From Ascoidea tarda (nom. inval.) (lineage: Eukaryota; Ascomycota; Saccharomycetes; Ascoideales; Ascoideaceae): a stretch of 57,067 nt of DNA. Shown here one piece after another: positions 41,387 through 50,556 of this stretch. Within the stretch, counting starts at the first letter, position 1; the number at the start of each line of letters is the position of its first letter. The DNA lies in the NCBI GenBank assembly GCA_030560485.1, contig JAKTTS010000033.1:1-57067 (forward strand), read 5' to 3'. The notes below the pieces were generated by a model. That model had not been told where the DNA came from, made no database searches, and worked only from the letters and a program-made list of their open reading frames with translations. Made by a program: the position numbers and the translations under genes.

Positions 41387-42447
41387 TTACTGGTATACAT
41401 GCTCAAAAGTAGTGTCAAAATTATTTGTAACAAATAGGCTATTAGAATGGGTTTGGTTTTCAATGTTAATATAATTATTATTCTGCACGCAATTGAAGTA
41501 AAAGTCATTAAAATTATAGGTTGACCAAGCAAAATCACTAATTTCTTTATCAAAAGAAAGGTCATTAATTGGGAATGGGTTATTTAAATCATAAAACTTG
41601 ATATTTTTGCTATTATTATCATTAATCATAAAATATTTTTCATTCCCAAATTGATTATTTGAATTTTTGTCATTATTTAAAAATTTAATAAAAGTTTTTC
41701 TTGATTTGATTCCATTGTTATTTAAATTTGAATTGTTTGAATAATTTTTATAGGAAACTACATAATTATTATTTGATTTTACTTTTTGATTCAAATATCT
41801 AATATCAAATAGTTTCAAGTTGTTTTTAATACCTGATATTAAAATGTTGTTGTAATTTGATAACCAATTAATTTCAGTTACTGCAGAATTGAAATTAAAA
41901 CTTTGCATATTTTTAGTCTTATCAACATCATTCTTATTGTTATTGACTCTCTTATCAAGTATATAGATATTTCCATTTCGAGCCCCAAGTGCAATTAAGC
42001 TACCCAGTGGAGTACAATTACCATCATCGTATGCATCGAATGATAAAATGTTCGTTTTGAAGTTTATGGAATTATTTAGATAATTGTTGGTTAAGTTTAA
42101 AGTGGAGTTGTGATGCTTATTTAGAGATTCTATAGAGATATCACAAAAATGGTTATTAACAGCTATACAAAAATTCTGATTGATTAGATTTGAGCAATAG
42201 AAAGATTGATTTTTAGAGCCTCTGATTGAAAAAGAGTGAAGCAAATCAATATCATTATTAGAAGAAGAGGAATGTAATTTATGTAAAGATATTAATGGCA
42301 AATTGTTTAAGGATGAGTCTCCAATAAAATTAAATAATAAATGATTGGAATTAGCACTAAAATCCACTGAGTATTTCAAAGAAATAAGGTCGTTTCTGTT
42401 ATTAAATTCATTGTCAAATATAATATTTTTCAAATGTAAATTTTTTA

Positions 42448-42484
<37 letters not shown>

Positions 42485-43153
42485 GATATTATTAAATTGA
42501 TTATAATTTATATGAAATAGTTTTAAGTTATTTGATAAAATTAAAAACGATCGGTTTAAATCATTTGATATGATATATGATAATGAGTTTTTACTATTTA
42601 TATCATTTAAATTATTTGATACAAATTTTAAGGTTGGCTTATTGGTGTTATCGTTTTTTTCGTTTGATAAATTTTTAATTGAATTTAAATTGGAGAATTT
42701 AAGTAAAAAATCTGAATGATAATGAGAATTTAGGTTATTGAAATCATATAAATTTGATAACTGATGATTTAAATAGTTTTCATAATAGAACTCAATTTTA
42801 TTGTGATTAATATTATTAATATCGAATTTGTTATTACTGAAATCCATAAAATTAGACTCAAAAGAAGTTAGGTGTTTGGCCGGTTGATTTAGAATTGAAG
42901 ATTGTGAAGTCTTTTTTCTTTTCTTTTGTTGCAATTTTTCATACTTTATCTTGATTTTTCGTGATTTCTTTTCAGCATTGACAGATGCTTTCAAATATTT
43001 TGATAAAGTATTATTGTTGTTATTGCAATTGTTATTGCTATTGTTGGTTGAGGAGTTGTAGAGTTGATGATTTTTGAGGATTTTAAAATATTTTTTTCGG
43101 TCAGCATCGTAATAAAAGCCAGGCAATTCAGGAGGAGTGTGATTAGAAGACAT
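41387..43153 (-). CDS. WD40 protein, DCAF4/WDR21-like
   Basis: A 588-residue protein. The N-terminus has ELPGFYYDADRKKYFKI (residues 8-25), the signature that precedes the propeller in DCAF4/WDR21 proteins. Asn-rich linkers follow, then degenerate WD repeats, of which the clearest are LIALGARNGNIYILDKR, AVTEINWLSNYNNILISGIKNNLKLFDIRYLN (in pieces) and the final NLFVTNNFD. In animals DCAF4 is a DDB1-CUL4 substrate receptor. Many yeasts lack a canonical CUL4, so the role here is open. A run of ATT repeats around 42455-42484 encodes poly-Asn. The start is the ATG at 43153. Confidence 0.7.
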
Positions 43154-43374
43154 TTAGCTATATATAAGGCACAATTGAGGTTGCAACTATTAAGCTTGAC
43201 ATTATCAGTTTCATGTCAAAAGTAAATTTTTGTTATCAAAAAAAATAAAAAATTTGTGTGAAGCCGTATTTCTGGTTCAGCCACTACAGTGGGTTGCGTT
43301 AATGCAGCATTAAGATACATTGAAATGCATTATATTGTTACCAGCAATCCGGTTATTATTACTTTGATTGTTGT

Positions 43375-44061
43375 TTATTTATTGACGACAATACAAAGAA
43401 TTAATTCATCGTTGGGGATAATCATTAGCTCTTTATTATGATCATAATTCAACCTGACCAACTGGAAATTGCTGCCCAGGTTGTTGTGTTTGTTTTCGTG
43501 AAGCACTTCTGAAACTTCGTCTGTTAGATTTGAGTATTTGTTGAGTATATTCAAACACAATTTGATGATTTTATAGCATTTGATTACTTCAATAGGTTTG
43601 ATGATCTCCTGGCTTTCATTTGGATCGTTGTAATTATATGCATACTTGTACGTGTGTGAGACATCTTTGGTTGATTTGTTTTCTTTTTTTTCTGTTTCCT
43701 TCTCACTATCATGAGTTTGTTCATGGCTTTCGTTGTTGGGCTTATTTTCGCCATCTGCTTTGCCATTATCATCAATTTCACTGTTGTTGATGTCACCATC
43801 GTTGCTGGATGGTACCACTTCCTTCTTAGTTTTTTCAGGCAGAGCTCTTGTACTGTTCTGGCTGTGGTGCTTAGTGCCTAGATACCAAGAATAAATTAGA
43901 TTGCCATCTTTTTCAAACACAGTTGCAAAGTACGATTTGCAGGTATTGTTCTGGTTGTTGATGAGAGAATTGATGTTCAAGCTCTGCAAGACTTGTCTGC
44001 TGGGTAGTCTGCTGTAGAGCGAATCTATGTCTGACTTTGCAGTGACATTGGCCTCTTCCAT
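43375..44061 (-). CDS. Small protein, possible roadblock/Ragulator (EGO) subunit
   Basis: A 228-residue protein. An N-terminal beta-type segment (SYFATVFEKDGNLIYSWYLGTK, in pieces) and a C-terminal part (IKCYKIIKLCLNILNKYSN, then FQLVRLNYDHNKELMIIPNDELILCIVV) are separated by an acidic, Asn/Lys-rich insertion at about 75-145. The strand-helix-strand pattern resembles the LAMTOR4/Slm4-like roadblock fold of the EGO/Ragulator complex, which anchors Rag GTPases to the vacuole. This is a weak fold-level impression, not a recognised orthologue. The ATG at 44061 is used, because the upstream frame to 44118 begins at TTG. It is divergent from ATG29 over a 292-bp promoter. Confidence 0.6.
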   Translation of the reverse strand: MEEANVTAKSDIDSLYSRLPSRQVLQSLNINSLINNQNNTCKSYFATVFEKDGNLIYSWYLGTKHHSQNSTRALPEKTKKEVVPSSNDGDINNSEIDDNGKADGENKPNNESHEQTHDSEKETEKKENKSTKDVSHTYKYAYNYNDPNESQEIIKPIEVIKCYKIIKLCLNILNKYSNLTDEVSEVLHENKHNNLGSNFQLVRLNYDHNKELMIIPNDELILCIVVNK

Positions 44062-44160
44062 TGGAGCAGAATTCCTGGTTTTGCTGATGGGAAAGCGAGA
44101 TGTAGATAAAGAAATCAAATAGAAATCAAGATAAAATAGAAATGGAACTCAGGTTTGTTG

Positions 44161-44220
44161 GCCCGGATGGAAGCAGTCCGTACAAAGGCCTCTCAAAACG
44201 GAACATCCGCGCCCGGATGG
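44161..44220. promoter_or_regulatory. GCCCGGATGG repeats with a CGG-N5-CCG site
   Basis: Two identical 10-mers GCCCGGATGG lie exactly 50 bp apart (44161-44170 and 44211-44220). Between them is CGGAACATCCG (44199-44209), an inverted CGG-N5-CCG pair of the kind bound by zinc-cluster activators. All lie in the divergent promoter of the roadblock-like gene and ATG29. Confidence 0.5.
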
Positions 44221-44353
44221 CTATTGTTCGAAGTGACGTGAAACGAGGAATGAATTGTACTTGAGAAGGAGCTTTAATATCGCTGTGAGGCTGATATTCT
44301 CGATACTGGTGCTTTTTGCCTTGTTTTAGGTGTTTGTTGCTGCTGTTGCTCTG

Positions 44354-46336
44354 ATGGATAACAAGAAAACTATTATTTATTTGAGGTTTCCCTTCAAAAG
44401 AGCCGAGTTTGTTGATCCTCCAATTTTGATCAAAAACTGGTCTTCGGCAAAGCAGAAACAGTTGCTAGATATCTTGAACAGCCAAATCAACGACAATGCA
44501 ATTGGCAATAGCTACAATGATAGCTTGGACAATCTAAATTGGAACAACTTGGCAAAGTCGTTTGATGTCCCCATAATTTTTCTTAAAAAAATGGCTCTTT
44601 TCTTATATTCGAATAAATTAAACAATTTAGAGATCAATTTAAATAATATTAATAACATTAATATCAATGAAGATAAAGATAACAATAGAGATAGAGAGAT
44701 AAACCAAGGAAATAATTCTGGAAATCAATTCTCCAATGAGAAGGTTTTCTTTGGTAACAACTTGGATAATTATCAACAGAATCTATACAACAACTATAAA
44801 AATAAATATAGAAATAATAATTTTAGTAATAATTCTAATGATAGTCCTAGTAATAATTATAATATGTATAATAACTATAACAATGATGCTAATTATAACA
44901 ATATCAATTCCTATAATATTATTTCTAATCTTGAATTTGACAAAACAGTTGAAAATAACAATACCTATACTAATAATGATATTTATGATAATCAAACCAA
45001 CAATAACAATAGTAATAACAATAATCGTAATAACGATAACAGTAATAACAATAACAGTAATAATAATCATAATCATAATCATAATCACAATAATAACCTA
45101 TTCAAAGTAGAATCTGCAAATCAAAAGATAACAAACTCATTCCATTCAAATCTCTTGAATTTGAATAACCACCCTGTTCAGCAGTCAAATGATATTCAAT
45201 ATCAGAATAATATTATTCAGAATAACGTTATATCCAATGACAACATAAATACAAATATAAACGTAAACAATAATATATACAACGATATAAATCATTTTGC
45301 TAACATAAATAACACTCATCCTTTAGATTTTAATAAACAATTACTATCATCCTCTTTATCCTCACCACTCTTATCCTCCTCGTCTTTGTCCTCTTCATTA
45401 AATGTAAACAAAAATAACATTATGGGCAGTAACAACCAAAACAGCAATAAAGCTTCTATCTATAACAATCAAAATAAAAATAATAATCGTAATAATTACC
45501 ATAAGCATCTATATTCTTCAAAAATATTGTCAACAAAACTACCAACTTTTGATGATGATGATGATGACGATGATGGTGATGATGACATTGGTGATGACGT
45601 TGGTGATGATTACAACGACAATGACTCAGATCGTGATATTGGTAATAATCAACTTGAGCTTGATAATGATAATGATAATGATGACGACATTTATACAAAC
45701 CATAAAGTCGATAATTTCCTGTATGCTAATTACTTGAATAAACTTCGAAATTTTAGAAACTTCAAGAAAAACAATTATTTAAACAATAACTTGATCCTTG
45801 AAAAAGAAAATACACAAGACGATAATGACAGTGATAACGATAATGATGGGATCTTAAATATAAATATAAGAAAATATTCAGATAATGAAAAGACCAAAAT
45901 ATTAGATCCAAATATTTTGCTAAATTTCAATTCAGAAAACAATAATAAAACCAAAATATTGAAACATATTAGCAAATCTGTAAACGACCAAAACTACAAT
46001 TTCAATCACAACAACAGTTATAACAATTACAACTACAACAACAATTTCAAAAACTTTAAAAAATTGCACAACAACCCCAACCTCAACTACCAAATTACGA
46101 AGAAAACCAACGACATTGATGCAATCAACGAACTAATGAAAAACAACCACTACAGCAGCACTGGAAACAACACCACAAGCAGCAAATCCAACACAAATAC
46201 AAGCAACACAAACAACACGAACAACAACACCACAACAACAACCACAGCCTCTTCCAGCTCCTTCAGCGACTTGAGCTCCATCAGTGTTACCAAAAGTGCT
46301 CTTGAAGATGCTGCTTTGAGTAGTCAGTTCACATAA
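44354..46336 (+). CDS. ATG29: Autophagy protein ATG29, very long Asn-rich version
   Basis: Residues 1-90 match the conserved Atg29 region: TIIYLRFPFKRAEFVDPP, then NWSSAKQKQLLDIL, then LNWNNLAKSFDVPIIFLKKMALFLY. Atg29 forms a subcomplex with Atg17 and Atg31 that scaffolds the phagophore assembly site during starvation. The family is usually about 200-300 residues. This one is 660, extended by some 550 residues of Asn, Asp and Ser low complexity with an acidic block (DDDDDDDDGDDD, about 400). The C-terminal SSISVTKSALEDAALSSQF resembles the SxSxSALEEA ending of other fungal Atg29 proteins, which suggests the long middle is an expansion and not a fusion. The ATG at 44354 is chosen, because upstream codons start with GTG. 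Confidence 0.8.
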   Translation: MDNKKTIIYLRFPFKRAEFVDPPILIKNWSSAKQKQLLDILNSQINDNAIGNSYNDSLDNLNWNNLAKSFDVPIIFLKKMALFLYSNKLNNLEINLNNINNININEDKDNNRDREINQGNNSGNQFSNEKVFFGNNLDNYQQNLYNNYKNKYRNNNFSNNSNDSPSNNYNMYNNYNNDANYNNINSYNIISNLEFDKTVENNNTYTNNDIYDNQTNNNNSNNNNRNNDNSNNNNSNNNHNHNHNHNNNLFKVESANQKITNSFHSNLLNLNNHPVQQSNDIQYQNNIIQNNVISNDNINTNINVNNNIYNDINHFANINNTHPLDFNKQLLSSSLSSPLLSSSSLSSSLNVNKNNIMGSNNQNSNKASIYNNQNKNNNRNNYHKHLYSSKILSTKLPTFDDDDDDDDGDDDIGDDVGDDYNDNDSDRDIGNNQLELDNDNDNDDDIYTNHKVDNFLYANYLNKLRNFRNFKKNNYLNNNLILEKENTQDDNDSDNDNDGILNINIRKYSDNEKTKILDPNILLNFNSENNNKTKILKHISKSVNDQNYNFNHNNSYNNYNYNNNFKNFKKLHNNPNLNYQITKKTNDIDAINELMKNNHYSSTGNNTTSSKSNTNTSNTNNTNNNTTTTTTASSSSFSDLSSISVTKSALEDAALSSQFT

Positions 46337-47392
46337 TCTACATTTTGCTAGCGTTTTATAAAAAGGAACCTTAAATAAATTTTTATCATGTATTAAAATA
46401 TGTTGATGAATATATTATGTACAAATATAAATCTATTTTACAAGAGAATTGAATTAACCATTTGGAAAAATCTTTTAATGCTTTTTTTTTTCTTTTTTTT
46501 TCTTTTTAAACTAGTAGTATTTCTTTCTATATCTATCTCTTGCCATAACAACCAAAAAAAAAAAGGAACATGAAACAAAAAAGTATACTAATAATAAATC
46601 AATGAAGAGAAAAAAATAATATAATGTGAAAAAAAAAAGAATATCAAATATTTTTGCAAAAAAAACTTAAATTAACCCATAATTTAAAGATAAACAAAAA
46701 CAAAAAACAAAAAACATGAAAAAAATATTAATATAATGAAAGCAACGGAAAAAAAATAAAACAAAAACTTTTTCTTTTCTAAAAATAAAACCCAATTGAA
46801 AAATTATAAGCATGAATGAATAAAAATTTATCTATAATAAATCTTTAAAATTATAACTTATTATATTTGGTTTTTGGTATAACTTCTTTTGCTTTTTCTC
46901 CCTTATATTCCCTAATAAAATTATTGGAAAAAAAACAAAAAAACAAACAATTAATGCACTGTTTCCTTTTTTTTCCTTCCTTTATCTTTCCTTGTCTTAA
47001 CAATTCTTTTTTTTTTAATTTCCATCTATAATCTTTTTTTTTTCTCTCTTTCTCTTTTTCTTTTTCTTTTTTTTTTCACTTTGATTAAACATGATAAAAA
47101 TCAAATCAAAATAAAATATCAAGTAAAATAATAACAAAATCTGTGCAAAAGTTTTCTTCTCTCATTGTAGCAAATAACCAAAATTCTTTTTTTTTAATTT
47201 TCTAAAATGTGAAAAAAAAACCAATCACACACAATAAAAACAAAAAATAATATATTAATTTAAAACAAAAAACAAATTAATAAACTGAACAAAAATGAAT
47301 AAATAAAAGTAAAAAAAAATAAAGTAAAATAAAAAAAAATAGTAAAACTTAAAAATTCCAAACACCAAGAACTGAAATTGAAGTTTAGTGGA
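46337..47392. other. Convergent intergenic region, ATG29 and DED1
   Basis: About 1.05 kb of extreme low complexity, with alternating poly-A and poly-T tracts and CT-rich runs. Probably long 3' UTRs of both genes. No gene is seen. The ORF at 47260-47604 is an antisense-frame artefact of DED1. Confidence 0.6.
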
Positions 47393-49318
47393 TTACCACC
47401 AGCTATTTTGACTTGAAGGATTTCCATAACCTTGCTGAGAAAGGGATTGGGAAGAACCGCCCTTTTGATAACGACTTTGACCTGAAGGCTGACTACCAAA
47501 AGAGTTCCAACCATTAGAACTAGAATTTGAGTACCAACTTCCACCATTGCTGGAGTTGTTTTGACGACGGTAATCTCTTGTACCAGTGGTTCTGCCACCA
47601 CCACGCTTTGGTTTCAAGCCTTCTCTGTTGACAGTTAAAAGGAAATCTGGAACTTCTTGGTTGGCTTCTGATAAGATATCAATTAAGTCTCTGACAATGT
47701 TTCTGTTGTTACGGTTGAAGAAAGCAGTTGCAACACCGGTGTTACCTGCTCTACCGGTTCTACCAATTCGATGGACATAATCGTCGATATCAGTTGGCAA
47801 GTCATAGTTAATAACATGAGTAACATTTGGAATATCCAAACCTCTTGCAGCGACAGCAGTTGCAACTAAAATAGAGGCTTTATTTGTCCTGAACATTTCC
47901 AAAGCTCTTTCTCTTTCACTTTGAGAACGGTCACCATGGATAGAAGTTGCAGGAAATTGTTGTAAAATTAGGAAATTGGATAAAGTGTCAGCCATTTTTT
48001 TAGTTTCAACAAAAATCAAAGTCAACCCGTTTTCTGCAGCAGACAAAATATCTAGCAAAACTGAATTTTTATCGTTGTCATCGACATAAATGATTCTTTG
48101 AGTAATATTTTCTGAGGTCGAACCGACTCTACCAACACTTAAAAAGATGTAATCTTTCAAGAAATCTCTAGCCAAGACCTGAATATCTTTTGGGAAAGTG
48201 GCCGAAAACATTAGAGTTGTTCTGTCATTGACGCCAGGCATATCATTTTGTTCAACAATGCTTCTAATTTGAGGTTCGAAACCCATATCTAACATTCTAT
48301 CAGCTTCATCAAGGACCAAATATTTAATAGCCTTTAGTGAAACTCTGCCTCTTTCTAATAAATCGTTCAATCTACCTGGAGTAGCAGCCAAGATGTCACA
48401 GCCTCTTTGGATGTTTTTAATTTGAGAGCTAATATCAGAACCACCATAGACGACACATGGTCTCATCCATGATCGGTAGCAGAATTTTTTGGCTTCATCA
48501 AAGATTTGGGAGACTAATTCTCTTGTTGGTGCTAAAATCAAGATTGATGGGTAAACTTTTGAGCTGGTAAATTGGGAAACAAATGAGTTCATTTGGTTTT
48601 CTTGAGGTGCTTCGATGGGTTTTGGACCATTTTTAAAGGATTCAGACAAAGTTGGGAATAAGAAACCACCAGTTTTACCGGAACCAGTTTGAGCACAAGC
48701 CATTAAATCTCTTCCAGCAGCAATGATTGGAACAGAGTATTTTTGAACAGGAGTTGGTTTGGTGAATCTAGCTAATTTAACGTTTTCTAACAAGAGATCA
48801 TCAAGAGGAGGACTGGTAAATGAAGTGATTGGGTCAGGGACATTGGAGCCTGTTGCTTCAACTGGAATTTCATCGTAGTTGTCAAAATTTATTCCACTTG
48901 ATTGATAAGTTGGGTCTTCGACGGCACCAAATAATTCCAATTCAATTTTGTCGTTTCTTGGGCCAGGAACTTGTTTACCATCAATAAAACGACCAGTGTG
49001 GTAGTGATCAGGACGAGGGCCATAGTTGACGTTTCTACCACCACGATAGCCAGTTCTTGGACTACGGTTGAAAGAAGATCTACCAGCACCACGACCGCGA
49101 AAAAAGTTATTGCTGCTGCTGTTGTTGTCGTAGTTGTTGAAGTTGGAGTTGTAACGATTGGAGCCAGAAGAAGAATCAGAATCAGAGCCTTGATAAGAGC
49201 CTTGTCTGTTACGTAAATGAGGAGGAATGTAGGATCTTCTTTGGTCGTTTTGTTGGGATTGAGGTTGGTTTTGATTTAAATTTAAATTATTCATTTCATT
49301 TTGAATTTGTTCAGTCAT
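47393..49318 (-). CDS. DED1: ATP-dependent DEAD-box RNA helicase DED1
   Basis: A 641-residue DDX3-family helicase needed for translation initiation. The N-terminus has the eIF4E-type/DDX3 segment [13 protein letters not shown] and RG/Ser-rich sequence. The helicase core shows the Q motif [14 protein letters not shown], motif I AQTGSGKT (about 206), Ia [21 protein letters not shown] (about 336), III SAT, IV IFVETK, V ARGLDIP and [12 protein letters not shown]. The C-terminus is Gly/Ser/Trp-rich and ends QNSWW, as in Ded1. Scanning the C-terminal 225 codons I found no CTG. The ATG at 49318 is at the family position. Confidence 0.97.
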   Translation of the reverse strand: MTEQIQNEMNNLNLNQNQPQSQQNDQRRSYIPPHLRNRQGSYQGSDSDSSSGSNRYNSNFNNYDNNSSSNNFFRGRGAGRSSFNRSPRTGYRGGRNVNYGPRPDHYHTGRFIDGKQVPGPRNDKIELELFGAVEDPTYQSSGINFDNYDEIPVEATGSNVPDPITSFTSPPLDDLLLENVKLARFTKPTPVQKYSVPIIAAGRDLMACAQTGSGKTGGFLFPTLSESFKNGPKPIEAPQENQMNSFVSQFTSSKVYPSILILAPTRELVSQIFDEAKKFCYRSWMRPCVVYGGSDISSQIKNIQRGCDILAATPGRLNDLLERGRVSLKAIKYLVLDEADRMLDMGFEPQIRSIVEQNDMPGVNDRTTLMFSATFPKDIQVLARDFLKDYIFLSVGRVGSTSENITQRIIYVDDNDKNSVLLDILSAAENGLTLIFVETKKMADTLSNFLILQQFPATSIHGDRSQSERERALEMFRTNKASILVATAVAARGLDIPNVTHVINYDLPTDIDDYVHRIGRTGRAGNTGVATAFFNRNNRNIVRDLIDILSEANQEVPDFLLTVNREGLKPKRGGGRTTGTRDYRRQNNSSNGGSWYSNSSSNGWNSFGSQPSGQSRYQKGGSSQSLSQQGYGNPSSQNSWW

Positions 49319-50556
49319 ATTTTGAAAAAGGGGAATGAGTTATTGGATTAAATATTGAAATATAGTATATATTACTTATAAATTGATGATAATCGTAATA
49401 AAGGAGTAAATTAATATTGGATATAATTGGAAAGTATTAATTAAAGAAGGATTGTAAACTTTTTCTTACTGTAGTTGTAGTAAAATAAAATAGGCGCTTA
49501 ACTTCTAAAAGAAAAAAAAATTTTTAATTTGATTTTTCTGATTTTCTTTTTATTCAACAAAATTTTTAGGAAAAAGAGAAAAATTTTCATCTCCGCCTGC
49601 GCTGCTATTTCCTAATCGGTTAATAATTGAGAAAACAGACCAAATCTGGCAAATTCTAGAAAAATCGCGGAGAAAATATGTAAACAATAGTCATGTGAGA
49701 GAGGTCTTTGATTGATAAAAGAAAAGTCCAATGCCGGCTCTCGGACCGTTCAGTACAAAAGAAATGGCTGAGCAGTTCTCAGTAGCAAGCTTAAGTCACC
49801 TGGTTTATTGCTAAATATCACATAGAAACGTGCGAGAAAAATCAAACTGGGTTGAAAGAGCTCGTTGTTGAAGGGAAACAGTACTATTTTCAGACCTGGC
49901 GGTACCCGCAACTGTATCTCTTAATCTTTGGACCGAAATGCGGGACCAAATCACCTGGTCTTTAACCCGACAGCATCTCGGAACTCATTTCGGTTGCTTC
50001 TTTTTTGAAATCAGAATTTGAATTTCGAAATTAGAATGTAATCTGTTGACAAAGGTATTAGAACAATCCTTATAAGGATTAAAGTGCAATTAATTTCGGT
50101 TACTTATCCAGCTAAATATTGTATGAAAGCTATATAGTGAAACTGATTTAGCCGATATATAGATATATAATGTTTTTTTTTAATCAATGGTTTCACATAT
50201 TGTTAGTCTGTTATTATTAACCAATCCATAAAATTTGCAGTTTTTCATATTAATAAGTATCATATGCATTCGAAGCCCTCAAGTTATCAAGAAAATGATC
50301 TCTTTGTCCAAAAAACGAGAAAACAGTAGAACAAAAACAGTAGAACAAAAAAAGTTGCTGTGAAGGAGATAAAACAATACGTTATATTGGCTTGGCTCAT
50401 GCATGTCAATGCAGGTATATCTCAAAAAAGCTTGCATTTATGCTATCTTCTGTTGCTCAAGAAGTCCTCCATATAAATATAGATGTAAATACTCCAGTCT
50501 ATTGCTAGAATAAACACGTTGATTATGTTATCTACTTCTAGGGCATCATATCCAAA
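49319..50556. other. Divergent region between DED1 and the long LRR gene
   Basis: About 1.24 kb. The first 450 bp are the DED1 promoter. Copy A of the inverted repeat lies at 49775-49895. A short partial echo of it (AAATCACCTGGT near 49948) follows. The rest is the AT-rich promoter of the LRR gene. No tRNA or other gene is seen. Confidence 0.6.
49775..49895 (+). repeat. Inverted repeat flanking the LRR gene, copy A
   Basis: About 120 bp, alignable with few gaps to the reverse complement of 53170-53294. Identity is about 80-85% by eye. Shared blocks include TCACCTGGTTT, GCGAGAAAAATCAAA and TTGAAAGAGCTCGTT with TTGAAGGGAAA after it. It lies 0.66 kb upstream of the LRR ATG and 0.46 kb upstream of the DED1 ATG. 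Confidence 0.85.

Noticed and set aside
47260-47604. 114-codon frame at the 3' end of DED1
   Set aside because: A shifted-frame reading of the DED1 C-terminus, continuing into T-rich 3' flank.
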